Below are positions 16,034 through 24,565 of a DNA stretch of 64,000 bases, in pieces; within the stretch, counting starts at the first letter, position 1, and each line of letters opens with the position of its first letter. The translations under genes were made by a program, and so were the position numbers. This DNA comes from Palsa-504 sp963847965 (GTDB lineage Bacteria; Actinomycetota; Actinomycetes; Streptosporangiales; Streptosporangiaceae), in NCBI GenBank assembly GCA_963847965.1, contig CAWKCG010000048.1:141050-205049 (forward strand), given 5' to 3'. Below the pieces are notes generated by a model. The model saw only the letters and a list, made by a program, of their open reading frames with translations. It was not told where the DNA came from and did no database searches.

Positions 16034-17412
16034 TCATCCCGCGCGTCGTCATCGCGGCTCCCGGCAGCGGTCACGGCAAGACGTCCGTCGCCACCGGGCT
16101 GCTCGGCGCGCTGCGGCAGCGCGGCCTGGCCGTCTCGCCGCACAAGGTCGGCCCGGATTACATCGACCCCGGTTACCACGCGCTGGCCGCCGGCCGCGCC
16201 GGGCGCAACCTCGATCCGTGGCTCGTCGGCGAGGACCAGATCCTGCCGATGTTCACCCACGGGGCCAGGACCCCGGCACCCGCCGAGATCGCGATCATCG
16301 AAGGGGTGATGGGCCTGTTCGACGGCGTGTCGGGCCGCGGGGACTTCGCCTCGACCGCGCACGTTGCCCGGCTGCTCGGCGCGCCGGTCGTCCTCGTGGT
16401 CGACGCGGCGGGCTTCAGCTCGTCGGCCGCCGCCCTGCTGCACGGCTTCGCGACCTTCAACCCGGGGACCCGCATCGGCGGCGTGATCTTCAACAAGGTC
16501 GGCTCGGCCTACCACGAGCAGTTGCTGCGCGACGCGGCCGACGCCGCGGGCCTACCGGTCCTCGGTGCGATCCACCGCCTCGGCCAGCTCGCCGTGCCGT
16601 CCCGGCACCTCGGCCTCATCCCCGCCGCGGAGCACGCCGGCCAGGCCGCCGCCGCAGTCGAAGCCCTGACGGCGGTCGTCGCCAGCCGCGTGGACCTGGA
16701 GGCCGTACTCCGGCTCGCCCGCACCGCCAGCCCGCTCCGTGATACCCCGGAGATAACCGCCGAACGAGCGGTGGTCCCTCTCCCGCGGCCCCGTATCGCC
16801 GTCGCCGGCGGCGCGGCGTTCACGTTCGGCTACGCCGAGCATCCCGAGCTGCTGGCTGCCGCCGGGGCGGAGGTGGTGACCTTCGACCCGCTGCAAGACG
16901 AGAAGCTCCCCGACGACGTGCACGGCCTGGTCATCGGCGGCGGGTTCCCCGAGGAGCACGCCGCTGACCTGTCGGCCAACGCCAGAGCGCGGGCCGAGGT
17001 CGGCGCGCTGGCCCGCGCGGGCGCGCCGGTCATCGCGGAGTGCGCCGGCCTGCTGTACCTGTCGCAGTCGCTCGACGGGCATCCCATGTGCGGCGTGCTC
17101 GCGGCCGACACCGCCATGACCAGCACGCTCACGCTCGGCTACCGTGACGCGGTGGCCCTCACCTCCTCACCGCTCGGGCCGGCCGGGACCCGGGCGCACG
17201 GCCACGAGTTCCACCGCACCTCCGTCCAGTCTGCGCGCACCGCGGCCAACGCATGGCGGTGGCAGGCCCGGGAGGCCGTCGTCACCGAAGGCTTCGTCAG
17301 CGGCCGGATGCACGCGTCCTACCTGCACACGCACTGGAACGGCGTGCCCGGCGCGGCCGAACGCATCACGGCCGCCGCCCGCGAATACCGGGAGGCACGG
17401 GCCCGCGCCTGA
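16030..17412 (+). CDS. cobB: Hydrogenobyrinic acid a,c-diamide synthase
   Basis: Glutamine-dependent amidase for the a and c carboxylates of hydrogenobyrinate. The N-terminal ATPase domain has the P-loop APGSGHGKTS near residues 9-18 and SPHKVGPDYIDPGYH. The C-terminal type 1 glutaminase domain has the nucleophile Cys338 in ECAGLLYL and His433 in SYLHTHW. GTG 16030 overlaps the cobO stop by four bases and starts at the fold; the open frame upstream is spurious. At 460 residues it is a typical CobB. It ends the riboswitch operon. Confidence 0.95.
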   Translation: MIIPRVVIAAPGSGHGKTSVATGLLGALRQRGLAVSPHKVGPDYIDPGYHALAAGRAGRNLDPWLVGEDQILPMFTHGARTPAPAEIAIIEGVMGLFDGVSGRGDFASTAHVARLLGAPVVLVVDAAGFSSSAAALLHGFATFNPGTRIGGVIFNKVGSAYHEQLLRDAADAAGLPVLGAIHRLGQLAVPSRHLGLIPAAEHAGQAAAAVEALTAVVASRVDLEAVLRLARTASPLRDTPEITAERAVVPLPRPRIAVAGGAAFTFGYAEHPELLAAAGAEVVTFDPLQDEKLPDDVHGLVIGGGFPEEHAADLSANARARAEVGALARAGAPVIAECAGLLYLSQSLDGHPMCGVLAADTAMTSTLTLGYRDAVALTSSPLGPAGTRAHGHEFHRTSVQSARTAANAWRWQAREAVVTEGFVSGRMHASYLHTHWNGVPGAAERITAAAREYREARARA

Positions 17413-17510
17413 CTGACCTGACGGACTAAACCCGGGGGTTGAGCCGGCCCAGCCGGAAGACCAACCCGCAGGCTGGCGACTTACGACGGCCGAAATCTGA
17501 CACTGGCTAC

Positions 17511-17732
17511 ATGACGATTACGGATTACATCATCAACATCGGCCTCGTGGCTCTGGTGATCCTCCAGATCCGGGGTAGCCGCCTCGACTGGAAGACCGCC
17601 CTCCGGCCGGTGATCCTGGTGGCCGCCGCCGCGGTGTACTACCTCCGCGGCATCCCGGCCTCAGGGAACGACCTCCTTCTCGAGACGGGCGACGCCTTGC
17701 ACGCTGCCGCGCGCGAGACCGTGGCGGCCTGA
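17511..17732 (+). CDS. Short membrane protein, possibly truncated
   Basis: 73 residues from ATG 17511 (MTITDYIINIGLVALVILQI). Two hydrophobic segments (about 7-22 and 34-48) flank the motif RGSRLDWKTALRP, and YYLRGIPASGNDL follows. From memory this resembles the first part of actinobacterial integral membrane proteins of about 150-200 residues that carry RxIRGRRLD and GxPTxGNDL. Here the sequence becomes Ala-rich and stops, so it may be a truncated copy. Function unknown. No clear ribosome-binding site. Confidence 0.5.
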   Translation: MTITDYIINIGLVALVILQIRGSRLDWKTALRPVILVAAAAVYYLRGIPASGNDLLLETGDALHAAARETVAA

Positions 17733-17780
17733 GGTGTGCGCAGCAGGCGGCCGCCTCCGGTCGCGGTTTCCCGGCGGCCG

Positions 17781-17786
17781 TAAGCT
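17781..17786 (+). promoter_or_regulatory. Leaderless -10 hexamer for the sensor kinase
   Basis: TAAGCT lies six bases before ATG 17793 with no Shine-Dalgarno. Confidence 0.55.
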
Positions 17787-17792
17787 CGCCCC

Positions 17793-18968
17793 ATGAGCGA
17801 CCGGGTGCTGGCGGCGCAGGCGGAGGCCCTGCGCCGCTCCCGGCGTGAGGACCGGCAACTCGCCCCGCTGCGCCTGGTGGTCGTCGGCATCGTCGTGCTC
17901 CTCGCGGCGACGAGCAAGCCGGCGATCGGGCTGTCTGGACGGCACCTCGTGCTCGCGGTCTGCCTCGCCGTCTTCACCGTCGAGATGCTCGGCTGGCCGA
18001 TCCTCCCCTGGGCCGGCACCGCCGCTCGCGTCGGCGAGCTTACGGTCATGGGCGCGAGCGCGGTCGTCATCGCCGTGCTCCAGCCGAACGGCGTGTCGGA
18101 ACTGCCCGGCAGCGCGGTCGTGTTCATCGCCGGGTTCTCGCTCTCGCCAGCGCTCGCCGTCGCCATCGGCGCGGCGGTCACCGCCGGCGACGCCGCCGCG
18201 CTCAGCTCGATCCGGGGCGTCAGTGCCGCGCCGATCGCCGGCGCGGCACTGCTCTGCGCCGTGCTCGGCCTCACCGGCGCGCTCGCGCGGCGCTACCGGC
18301 TCAGCCAGGAAGGGACCGAGCTGCTCCTTGCCCAGCTCGAGGACGCCCGCGATGACCAGGCGCGGGCGGCCGCCGCGGAGGAGCGGGCCAGCATCGCCCG
18401 CGAACTGCACGACGTCCTCGCCCACTCGCTGTCCGGGCTTTCGATCCAGATCGAGATGGTGCGCAAGCTCGCGGGCAAGGTGGAAGCACCGGCCGAGCTG
18501 CGCGCCGCCATCGACGGCGCGGCCGACCTCGCCAAGCAGGGCCTGGCCGAGGCGCGTGACGCCGTCGGCGCGCTCCGCCGCGATGACCGGCTCGGCGTGG
18601 ACCAGCTTCCCGAGCTCGTCGAGCACTTCCGCCGGGGCTTCAACCTCGCGGTGACCTACGCCGTCGAGGGCGGACCGCGCCCTGTGCCCCCCGACGTCGG
18701 CCTCGCCCTTTACCGGGTGGCCGGCGAGGCGCTCACGAACGTCGCGCGGCACGCCGCGGGGGCCAGCGCGCGCGTCGAACTCTCCTTTGGCGCGGGGCAG
18801 GTCCGCCTCACCGTGACCGACCACGGCGGACAGCGCAGCGCGCTCGCCACCACGGGAAGCGGCTGGGGGCTGGCGGGCGTACGCGAGCGGATCAAGCGGC
18901 TCGGCGGTGATCTGGTCGCCGGGCCGTCGGGGACGGGATGGTCGGTCGTGGTGAGCGTGCCGGCATGA
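17793..18968 (+). CDS. Two-component sensor histidine kinase (HisKA_3 family)
   Basis: 391 residues. Four or more membrane segments occupy about residues 24-165 with little extracytoplasmic sequence. A coiled linker leads to the dimerisation/phosphoacceptor helix ERASIARELHDVLAHSLSG with His206 as the phosphorylated residue. The HATPase domain follows (LYRVAGEALTNVARHA as N-box, GSGWGLAGVRERIKRLGG as G-box). It is a NarX/DesK-like kinase that should phosphorylate the response regulator encoded next, coupled by an ATGA overlap. The signal is unknown; membrane-embedded sensing is likely because no external domain is visible. Confidence 0.9.
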   Translation: MSDRVLAAQAEALRRSRREDRQLAPLRLVVVGIVVLLAATSKPAIGLSGRHLVLAVCLAVFTVEMLGWPILPWAGTAARVGELTVMGASAVVIAVLQPNGVSELPGSAVVFIAGFSLSPALAVAIGAAVTAGDAAALSSIRGVSAAPIAGAALLCAVLGLTGALARRYRLSQEGTELLLAQLEDARDDQARAAAAEERASIARELHDVLAHSLSGLSIQIEMVRKLAGKVEAPAELRAAIDGAADLAKQGLAEARDAVGALRRDDRLGVDQLPELVEHFRRGFNLAVTYAVEGGPRPVPPDVGLALYRVAGEALTNVARHAAGASARVELSFGAGQVRLTVTDHGGQRSALATTGSGWGLAGVRERIKRLGGDLVAGPSGTGWSVVVSVPA

Positions 18969-19645
18969 CGGACGTGGCGGCCCTGCGCGTGCTGATCGCT
19001 GACGACCAGCGGGTCGTGCGCGACGGGCTCGCCGTGCTCGTCGGGCTCTGCGAGGGCATCGAGGTCGTGGGCGCCGCGCCGGACGGGGCGGCGGCGGTCG
19101 CCCTGGTTGACGAGCTTGCGCCCGACGTCGTGCTCATGGACCTGCGCATGCCGGAGCTGGACGGCGTGGCGGCCACCCGGGCCATTGCCGGGCGCAGTGC
19201 CGCGCGGGTCATCGTGCTCACCACGTACGCCGACGACGCATCGATCTTCCCCGCCCTGCGGGCGGGCGCGGCCGGCTACCTCACCAAGGACGCGAGCGCC
19301 GAGGAGATCGAGGCCGCCATCCGGGCGGTCCACCGCGGGCAGACGTGGCTGGACCCGGTGGTACAAGCACGCCTCGTCAGCGCGCTCGGCGACGGCGACG
19401 ATGGTGAGCCGGCCCGCCCCTCCCCCGGGCTCCCCGACAACCTCACCCCGCGAGAGGCCGAAGTGCTCGGGCTCATCGCCGCGGGCTTGTCGAACCGAGA
19501 GATCGGCGAACGGCTCGTGCTCAGCCAGGCGACGGTCAAGACGCACGTGAACCGCATCTTCGCGAAGATCGGCGCACGGAGCCGAGCTCAGGCGGTGCTT
19601 TACGCGATCGAGGCCGGGCTCGCCGGGCCGGGTGGCGGCGCGTAG
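18965..19645 (+). CDS. NarL/LuxR-type response regulator
   Basis: 226 residues. The receiver domain has the acidic pair Asp13-Asp14 (LIADDQ), phosphoacceptor Asp59 in VVLMDLRMPE, and later the switch residues VLTTYADD and LTKDAS. A C-terminal LuxR-type helix-turn-helix follows: LTPREAEVLGLIAAGLSNRE and LVLSQATVKTHVNRI. ATG 18965 overlaps the kinase stop by four bases. It is the cognate regulator of the preceding kinase; its targets are not evident here. Confidence 0.92.
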   Translation: MTDVAALRVLIADDQRVVRDGLAVLVGLCEGIEVVGAAPDGAAAVALVDELAPDVVLMDLRMPELDGVAATRAIAGRSAARVIVLTTYADDASIFPALRAGAAGYLTKDASAEEIEAAIRAVHRGQTWLDPVVQARLVSALGDGDDGEPARPSPGLPDNLTPREAEVLGLIAAGLSNREIGERLVLSQATVKTHVNRIFAKIGARSRAQAVLYAIEAGLAGPGGGA

Positions 19646-19692
19646 AAGTCCTGCCGCCGGCCCCGTGGATCACCGGCCGGCCCGTGACCCCA

Positions 19693-19698
19693 TAAGCT
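19693..19698 (+). promoter_or_regulatory. Leaderless -10 hexamer for the YciO-like gene
   Basis: TAAGCT lies six bases before GTG 19705, again without Shine-Dalgarno. Confidence 0.55.
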
Positions 19699-19704
19699 CG
19701 TCGC

Positions 19705-20325
19705 GTGGCCAGGTACTTCGACATCCATCCGGCCAACCCGCAGCGGCGCGCGATCGCCCAGATTGCCGACATCGTGCGCGCGGGCGGCGTGATCGCCTAC
19801 CCCACGGACTCCTGCTACGCGCTCGGGTGCCAGCTCGGCAACCGGGACGGCATGGCCAGGATCAGGGCGATCCGCGGCCTCGACGACCGGCACCACCTCA
19901 CGCTGGTGTGCCAGGACTTCGCCCAGCTCGGCCAGTTCGCGTACGTGGACAACGCGGTGTTCCGCGCCATCAAGGCGGCGACCCCCGGCAGCTACACCTT
20001 CATCCTGCCCGCGGCCAAGGAGGTGCCGCGGATCTTGCAGCACCCCAGGAAGAAGACCGTCGGGGTGCGGATCCCGCGCCACGTGGTGGCCCAGGCACTG
20101 CTCGCCGAGCTCGGCGAGCCGCTCGTCTCGAGCACCCTGCTGCTGCCCGACCAGGACGAGCCCATGACCCAGGGGTGGGAGATCGCCGAGCAGCTCGACG
20201 ACGCCCTGGACGCGGTCATCGACTCCGGCGACTGCGGCACCGACCCGACCACGGTGATCGACTTCTCGCAAGGTGAGCCCGAGATCGTGCGCCGCGGGGC
20301 AGGAGACACGTCCGGTTTCGAGTGA
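19705..20325 (+). CDS. YciO/Sua5/YrdC-family protein
   Basis: 206 residues closest in memory to E. coli YciO, with the same opening (RYFDIHPANPQRR, matching FFYIHPDNPQQR) and GGVIAYPTDSCYALGCQL, NHxTL-type RHHLTLVCQDF, TPGSYTFILPAAKEVPR and VGVRIPRH. The YrdC domain binds RNA and ATP; Sua5/TsaC members make threonylcarbamoyl-AMP for the t6A modification of tRNA, while YciO homologues have a less certain role. The ending PTTVIDFSQGEPEIVRRGAGD is typical. It is monocistronic and ends near the convergent acyltransferase gene. Confidence 0.88.
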   Translation: MARYFDIHPANPQRRAIAQIADIVRAGGVIAYPTDSCYALGCQLGNRDGMARIRAIRGLDDRHHLTLVCQDFAQLGQFAYVDNAVFRAIKAATPGSYTFILPAAKEVPRILQHPRKKTVGVRIPRHVVAQALLAELGEPLVSSTLLLPDQDEPMTQGWEIAEQLDDALDAVIDSGDCGTDPTTVIDFSQGEPEIVRRGAGDTSGFE

Positions 20326-20342
20326 GCCCGCGGCTTCGGGCG

Positions 20343-22399
20343 TCAGTGCACCAGGCAGCTCGGCGGCGGGGGGACCGCCGCGCCGGTCACCTCGGGAGAC
20401 AGCATCCGCAGGTCAGGGAGTACCGGCTGAGTCTCGGGAAAGGCGTGGGCCAGCGCGTCGGCGATCAGGCGGGCGCGCTCGGCGTAGCCCTGCGGGGTGT
20501 AGTGGATGCCGTCCGGGATGAACCAGCTCGGCTTGGCGACCGCGGCCCAGTCGTAGACCCGCATGTTCGGGTAGCTCGGGCAGGCTTGCAGCAGGTCCCG
20601 GTCCCACTGCTGCATGTTGCCGTTCGCGTACGGACCGGACGCGAGCAGGGAGATGACGTTGACCCACATGACCGGCTGGTCGCCGATCAGCGACATCATC
20701 CGCTGGATCCGGGCGGCCAGGCCGACGTTCGAGCCCACCGCCACGTCCGCGGCGTCGTTGGTGCCCAGCGCGATGACCCAGCAGCCGTGGTACCCGTCCG
20801 CGATCAGCTGCTGCGCGACGGTGTAGCCGTTGGGGAAACCGTGCCAGGTCTCCACGATCGACCGGGCCCCGGAGACCTCGGGGATGAACCGGGTGACGCC
20901 CACCCGCTGGTACTGCGCCGCGATCCGCAGGGCGGGATCGGGCTGGTAGTCGGGCAGGACCAGGCCGTCGGAGGTCGAGTCCCCGATGTGCACGACCGAA
21001 CGGCACGACGTCTGCAGCGGCGCACCGGAGCCCTTCGCCGCCGGCGGCTGGCCGGGCCCGAGCCGCCCGGCGCGGGCAGCAGGCTGCCCTGGCCGGAAGG
21101 GGCGGCGTCCACGCCCTGGTCGGCCGACGCGCCCAGCAGCGAGCTCGCGCTGGCAGCCGATTCGGTCGGCGTGCCCGACGACACGGCGGGCACCACGCCG
21201 ACCAGCCCGCAGACGGCGACCACCGCGGCGGCCGTGGTCACGCTGAGCGCGGTCCAGCCCTGGCCCTGGACGGCCCGCCAGCCGCCTGCGCGCAGGCGCG
21301 CCCAGAGCCGGCCGATCGCCCCGTGCCGGACCGGCTCCTCGATGAAGTGCCAGGACAGGGCCGCGACGGTGACGCTCGCCGCCAGCTGCGCCGCCCCGCG
21401 GGCCACGCTCTCGCTGCCGTTGGCCGGGGTGGTCAGCACGATGATCGGGTAGTGCCACAGGTAGATGCCGTAGGAGCGGACCCCGAGCCAGCGCAGCGGC
21501 CCCCAGCCGAGCACCCGGCCGATCCGGGCCGCCGGCGAGGCGCACGCGGCGACGACCGCCGCCGTGCCCGCCGACAGCACCACCATCCCGCCGCGGTACA
21601 GGAACGGGGAGTACTGACCGGTCCGCCAGACCAGCAGCAGGATGAGGACCAGCCCTGCGGCCCCGGCGCCGTCAAGCAGCCAGCGGCCGCGCGATCCGAT
21701 GTCCGCCCGCAGCTGCAGGCTCGGCCACACGAACGCCAGCGCCGCGCCGATCATCAGCGCGAACGCGCGGGTATCGGTGCCGTCGTAGACGCGGGTCGGG
21801 TCGTACCCGGGGTGGTAGAGCAGGGCCATCTCGACCGCGGAGGCGGCCGCGAGCGCCAGCGTCACGCCGGCGAGCCAGTACCGGCCGCCGCGACAGGGCG
21901 CCGCGCGCAGGCCGAGCAGCAGCAGCCACGGCCAGATCAGGTAGAACTGCTCCTCCACCGCCAGCGACCACAGGTGGCCCAGGGCCGACGGCGGGCCGAA
22001 GCGGGCGAAGTACGAGCTGTGCTGGGCGATCAGCCACCAGTTGCTCACGTAGCCGGCCGCGGCGGCCATGGCGGGCCGCAGCCCCGGCAGCTGCGCCCGG
22101 TCCAGCAGGGCGACCCAGACCGCCACCACGGCGAGCATCACGAACAGCGCAGGCAGCAGGCGCCGGGCGCGGCGAAGCCAGAACTCGGCCAGCTTGAGCT
22201 GGCCCGACACCGCACGCTGGCCGAGCAGCAGGTCGGTGATCAGGTAACCGCTGAGCGTGAAGAACACCCCGACACCAAGCAGGCCGCCCTGCGCGAACGG
22301 CAGTTGCAGGTGGTAGGCGATGACGGCGAGCACGGCCACGGCGCGCAGCCCGTCGAGCCCGGGCATATAGCGCTGACCGCCGCGGGCTGGCTCGGGCAT
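20343..22399 (-). pseudogene. OafA/YrhL-type acyltransferase with C-terminal SGNH domain, frameshifted
   Basis: Expected to be one protein of about 685 residues: an acyltransferase_3 membrane domain that O-acylates surface glycans, and an extracytoplasmic SGNH hydrolase domain. The first frame starts at ATG 22399 (GAGGTG upstream) with MPGLDGLRAVAVLAVIAYHL, FFTLSGYLITDLLLG and the trafficking pattern LGHLWSLAVEEQFYLIWPW. It loses the frame after GSLLPAPGGSGP. The SGNH part (VVHIGDSTSDGLVLPDY, WVIALGTNDAADV, PDGIHYTPQGYAERAR) resumes in the next frame and ends at 20343. One G missing in the CCCGGCC run near 21050-21056 would join them exactly. So this is either a recent mutation or a sequence error. 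Confidence 0.8.
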
Positions 22400-22607
22400 G
22401 ACGACACCTCTATCCCCCTGGCCGGCTCGCGTCGCGGGCTGGCTATCGATTATCACTACAAGTCACGGGCGGATGGAAGAGGGTGACCGCGGCCGGGTAC
22501 CGCGGGCGCGAGGGAGGAACCACCGCCGTTCGGTATAAGAGACTTTTCTGCCGAACGAACGGTTGTATCTCGCCCAGTTATCTGGCTACGGTCTCAGCCG
22601 AGCCCGG

Positions 22608-23174
22608 TCATTTGCCCGCGGTCACGGCCTTGAGGTCGCCGAACGACTCCCGGATGAGTTGGGCCAGGTCTGCCTCGCCGGCGCGACCGCACCAGCGGTT
22701 GAACGCGATCCTGAAGACGGCGATCCCGGCCTCGGCCGCCAGGCTCGCGGTCGGGTCGGTGACGCCGCGCGCGCGCAGCGCGTCGGCCAGCGCGGCGGAC
22801 AGTGACGCGAACTTGATCAGCTCGCGCTCGTGTAGCTCGGGGTTCGCGGCGATGACGGCCTGGCGCTGCCGGGCGTAGTCGCGGCGCTCGGTGAACATGG
22901 CGCTGACCGCTTCGAGGGCCATGGCCACCGCGTCGATCGGCGCCGCGGACTCCGGGGCGCCGGCGAGGGTCGTGACCAGAAGCTCCTGGAGGTGGCCCGC
23001 GCCCGCGAACAGGACCTCGCGCTTGTCGGCGAAGTGCCGGAAGAAGGTCCGCTGGGTGAGCCCGGCCCGCTCGGCGATCTGCGTCACCGTGGTCTGCTCG
23101 AACCCTCGCTCGAGGTAGAGCTCCATGGCCGCCCGCTCAAGCCGGCCGCGCGCGTCTGGCTCCCATCGCACCAT
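22608..23174 (-). CDS. TetR-family transcriptional regulator
   Basis: 188 residues. The N-terminal helix-turn-helix is RAAMELYLERGFEQTTVTQI followed by AERAGLTQRTFFRHFADKRE; the ligand domain is Ala-rich and not assignable to a subfamily. The start is ATG 23174 (MVRWEPDARGRLERAA), because TATCAT lies six bases upstream; an earlier ATG in the operator region is less likely. It is divergent from an SDR gene, and two near-identical palindromes lie between them, so it very probably represses itself and the SDR gene. Confidence 0.88.
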   Translation of the reverse strand: MVRWEPDARGRLERAAMELYLERGFEQTTVTQIAERAGLTQRTFFRHFADKREVLFAGAGHLQELLVTTLAGAPESAAPIDAVAMALEAVSAMFTERRDYARQRQAVIAANPELHERELIKFASLSAALADALRARGVTDPTASLAAEAGIAVFRIAFNRWCGRAGEADLAQLIRESFGDLKAVTAGK

Positions 23175-23180
23175 ACTCAG

Positions 23181-23186
23181 ATGATA
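23181..23186 (-). promoter_or_regulatory. Leaderless -10 hexamer for the TetR gene
   Basis: Minus-strand TATCAT, six bases before ATG 23174 and directly next to the first operator palindrome. Confidence 0.5.
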
Positions 23187-23188
23187 GG

Positions 23189-23240
23189 TGATGACAGTTG
23201 CTGACATCACATGCTAGGCTGATGACAGTAACTGACATCG
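23189..23240. promoter_or_regulatory. Tandem palindromic operators for the TetR regulator
   Basis: Two 21-base near-palindromes: TGATGACAG-TTG-CTGACATCA (23189-23209) and TGATGACAG-TAA-CTGACATCG (23220-23240). They are 31 bases apart start to start, three helical turns, so dimers would bind the same face of the DNA. They cover the promoters of both divergent genes. Confidence 0.8.
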
Positions 23241-23291
23241 TATCGTCCTCGCGGGTTCCGCGGGACGATCGGCGACCAGGAGGTTCTTCTC

Positions 23292-24224
23292 ATGCGCGTA
23301 TTCGTCACCGGCGCGTCCGGCTGGATCGGCTCCGCCGTCGTTCCCGAGCTCATCGGCGCGGGCCATCAGGTCACCGGGCTGGCCCGGTCGGAGGCCTCGG
23401 CCGCCTCCCTCACCGCGGCCGGGGCGCAGGTGGTACGCGGCACTCTCGACGACCTGGACATCCTGCGGGCTGCGGCGGCCGCGTCGGACGGCGTGGTCCA
23501 CCTGGCGTTCAGGCACGACATCGCCTTCTCCGGGGACATGCAGGGCGCGGCCGACTCGGATCGCCGCGCCGTGGAGGTGTTCGGCGAGGTCCTGGCCGGT
23601 TCTGACCGGCCGTTCGTCATCGCCGCCACCCTCCCGCCGACTTCGGGGCGCGTGACGACCGAGGCGGACGGATCGGTCACCGACCCCGACGCGACGGGTC
23701 CGGGCGGCATTCCGAATACCCGGCTCGTCACCGCGCAGCGGGCGCTCTCCCTTGCTGCCCGCCGCGTCCGCTCCTCCGCCGTGCGGCTCCCCTCGTCCGT
23801 GCACGGCGAGGGAGACCCCTGGTTCGCGGCGATGCTGGTCGCCATCGCCCGCGACAAGGGCGTCTCCGGCTACCTCGGCGACGGGTCCAACCGCTGGCCC
23901 GCGGTGCACCGGATCGACGCCGCGCACCTGTTCCGGCTGGCGCTGGAGAAGGCCCCGGCGGGATCGGTGCTGCACGCGATCGCCGACGAGGGCGTGCCGA
24001 TCCGCGCCATCGCCGAGGTGATCGGCCGGCACCTCGATGTCCCGGTGACCGCCATCTCCCCCGAGGACGCGAACGGGCACTTCGGCTGGCTGGCCGGACT
24101 GCTCGCTGCCGACCTCCCGGCCTCGAGCGCGCTGACCCGCGAGCTGATGGGGTGGCAGCCGGTCCAGCCCGGGCTCCTCGACGACCTCGACAAGGGCCAC
24201 TACTTCCGCAGCCCGTCGGCGTGA
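23292..24224 (+). CDS. NAD(P)-dependent SDR-family oxidoreductase / epimerase-like
   Basis: 310 residues of the extended/atypical SDR type. The nucleotide-binding motif is TGASGWIGS at residues 6-14. GVVHLAFRHDI replaces the usual DxVxHLAA segment, and the catalytic Tyr-x-x-x-Lys is not obvious, which is common in atypical members. ATG 23292 follows AGGAGG with normal spacing. The divergent TetR gene and tandem operators suggest induction by a small molecule that the enzyme may modify. Substrate unknown. Confidence 0.82.
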   Translation: MRVFVTGASGWIGSAVVPELIGAGHQVTGLARSEASAASLTAAGAQVVRGTLDDLDILRAAAAASDGVVHLAFRHDIAFSGDMQGAADSDRRAVEVFGEVLAGSDRPFVIAATLPPTSGRVTTEADGSVTDPDATGPGGIPNTRLVTAQRALSLAARRVRSSAVRLPSSVHGEGDPWFAAMLVAIARDKGVSGYLGDGSNRWPAVHRIDAAHLFRLALEKAPAGSVLHAIADEGVPIRAIAEVIGRHLDVPVTAISPEDANGHFGWLAGLLAADLPASSALTRELMGWQPVQPGLLDDLDKGHYFRSPSA

Positions 24225-24370
24225 CCAGCCTCCCAGCGCCGACGCCGCCGAACTGCTCCGCTCGTACGGCGTCCGCGACACCACCTGAGCCCGAGCCGTA
24301 ACCAAGCAGCGGTAGCGGGGCCGCGGCAAATGCTCAAGACTAGGCGTGAGAATCGGCGAAGGAGGTCACG

Positions 24371-24565
24371 GTGGCGAGCGAAACCAGCGACATACTCGGT
24401 CCGGAAGAGGGCGGCACCGACATACTCGGGCCAGAGGCCGGTGGCACGGACGTACTCGGGCCGGAGGCCGGCGGCACGGACATACTCGGGCCGGAAGAGG
24501 GTGGCACGGACGTACTGGGGCCGGAAGAAGGCGGCACCGACGTACTCGAGCCCCCATCGAGCTGA
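24371..24565 (+). CDS. Acidic decapeptide-repeat protein, function unknown
   Basis: 64 residues from GTG 24371 with GGAGG five bases upstream. After the leader MASETS come five complete copies of the unit DxLGPE(E/A)GGT and a sixth partial copy DVLEP, then PSS and stop. x is Ile or Val. The protein is strongly acidic with no Lys, Arg, Cys or aromatic residue. Codons differ between copies mainly at silent positions, while the peptide is nearly invariant, which argues for selection on the protein. I know no family for it. A multi-core peptide substrate or a scaffold/linker protein are guesses; no modifying enzyme lies next to it. Confidence 0.7.
   Translation: MASETSDILGPEEGGTDILGPEAGGTDVLGPEAGGTDILGPEEGGTDVLGPEEGGTDVLEPPSS
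24389..24553 (+). repeat. 30-bp tandem repeat array inside the decapeptide gene
   Basis: Five complete 30-base units begin at 24389, 24419, 24449, 24479 and 24509, and a partial sixth covers 24539-24553. Every unit starts GAC(A/G)TACT. The period keeps the reading frame. Confidence 0.9.

Noticed and set aside
24389..24553. CRISPR-like array
   Set aside because: Units are contiguous with no spacers, and coding. The repeats at 27541-27701 and 53113-53220 likewise have no spacer-repeat structure, and no cas gene is present.
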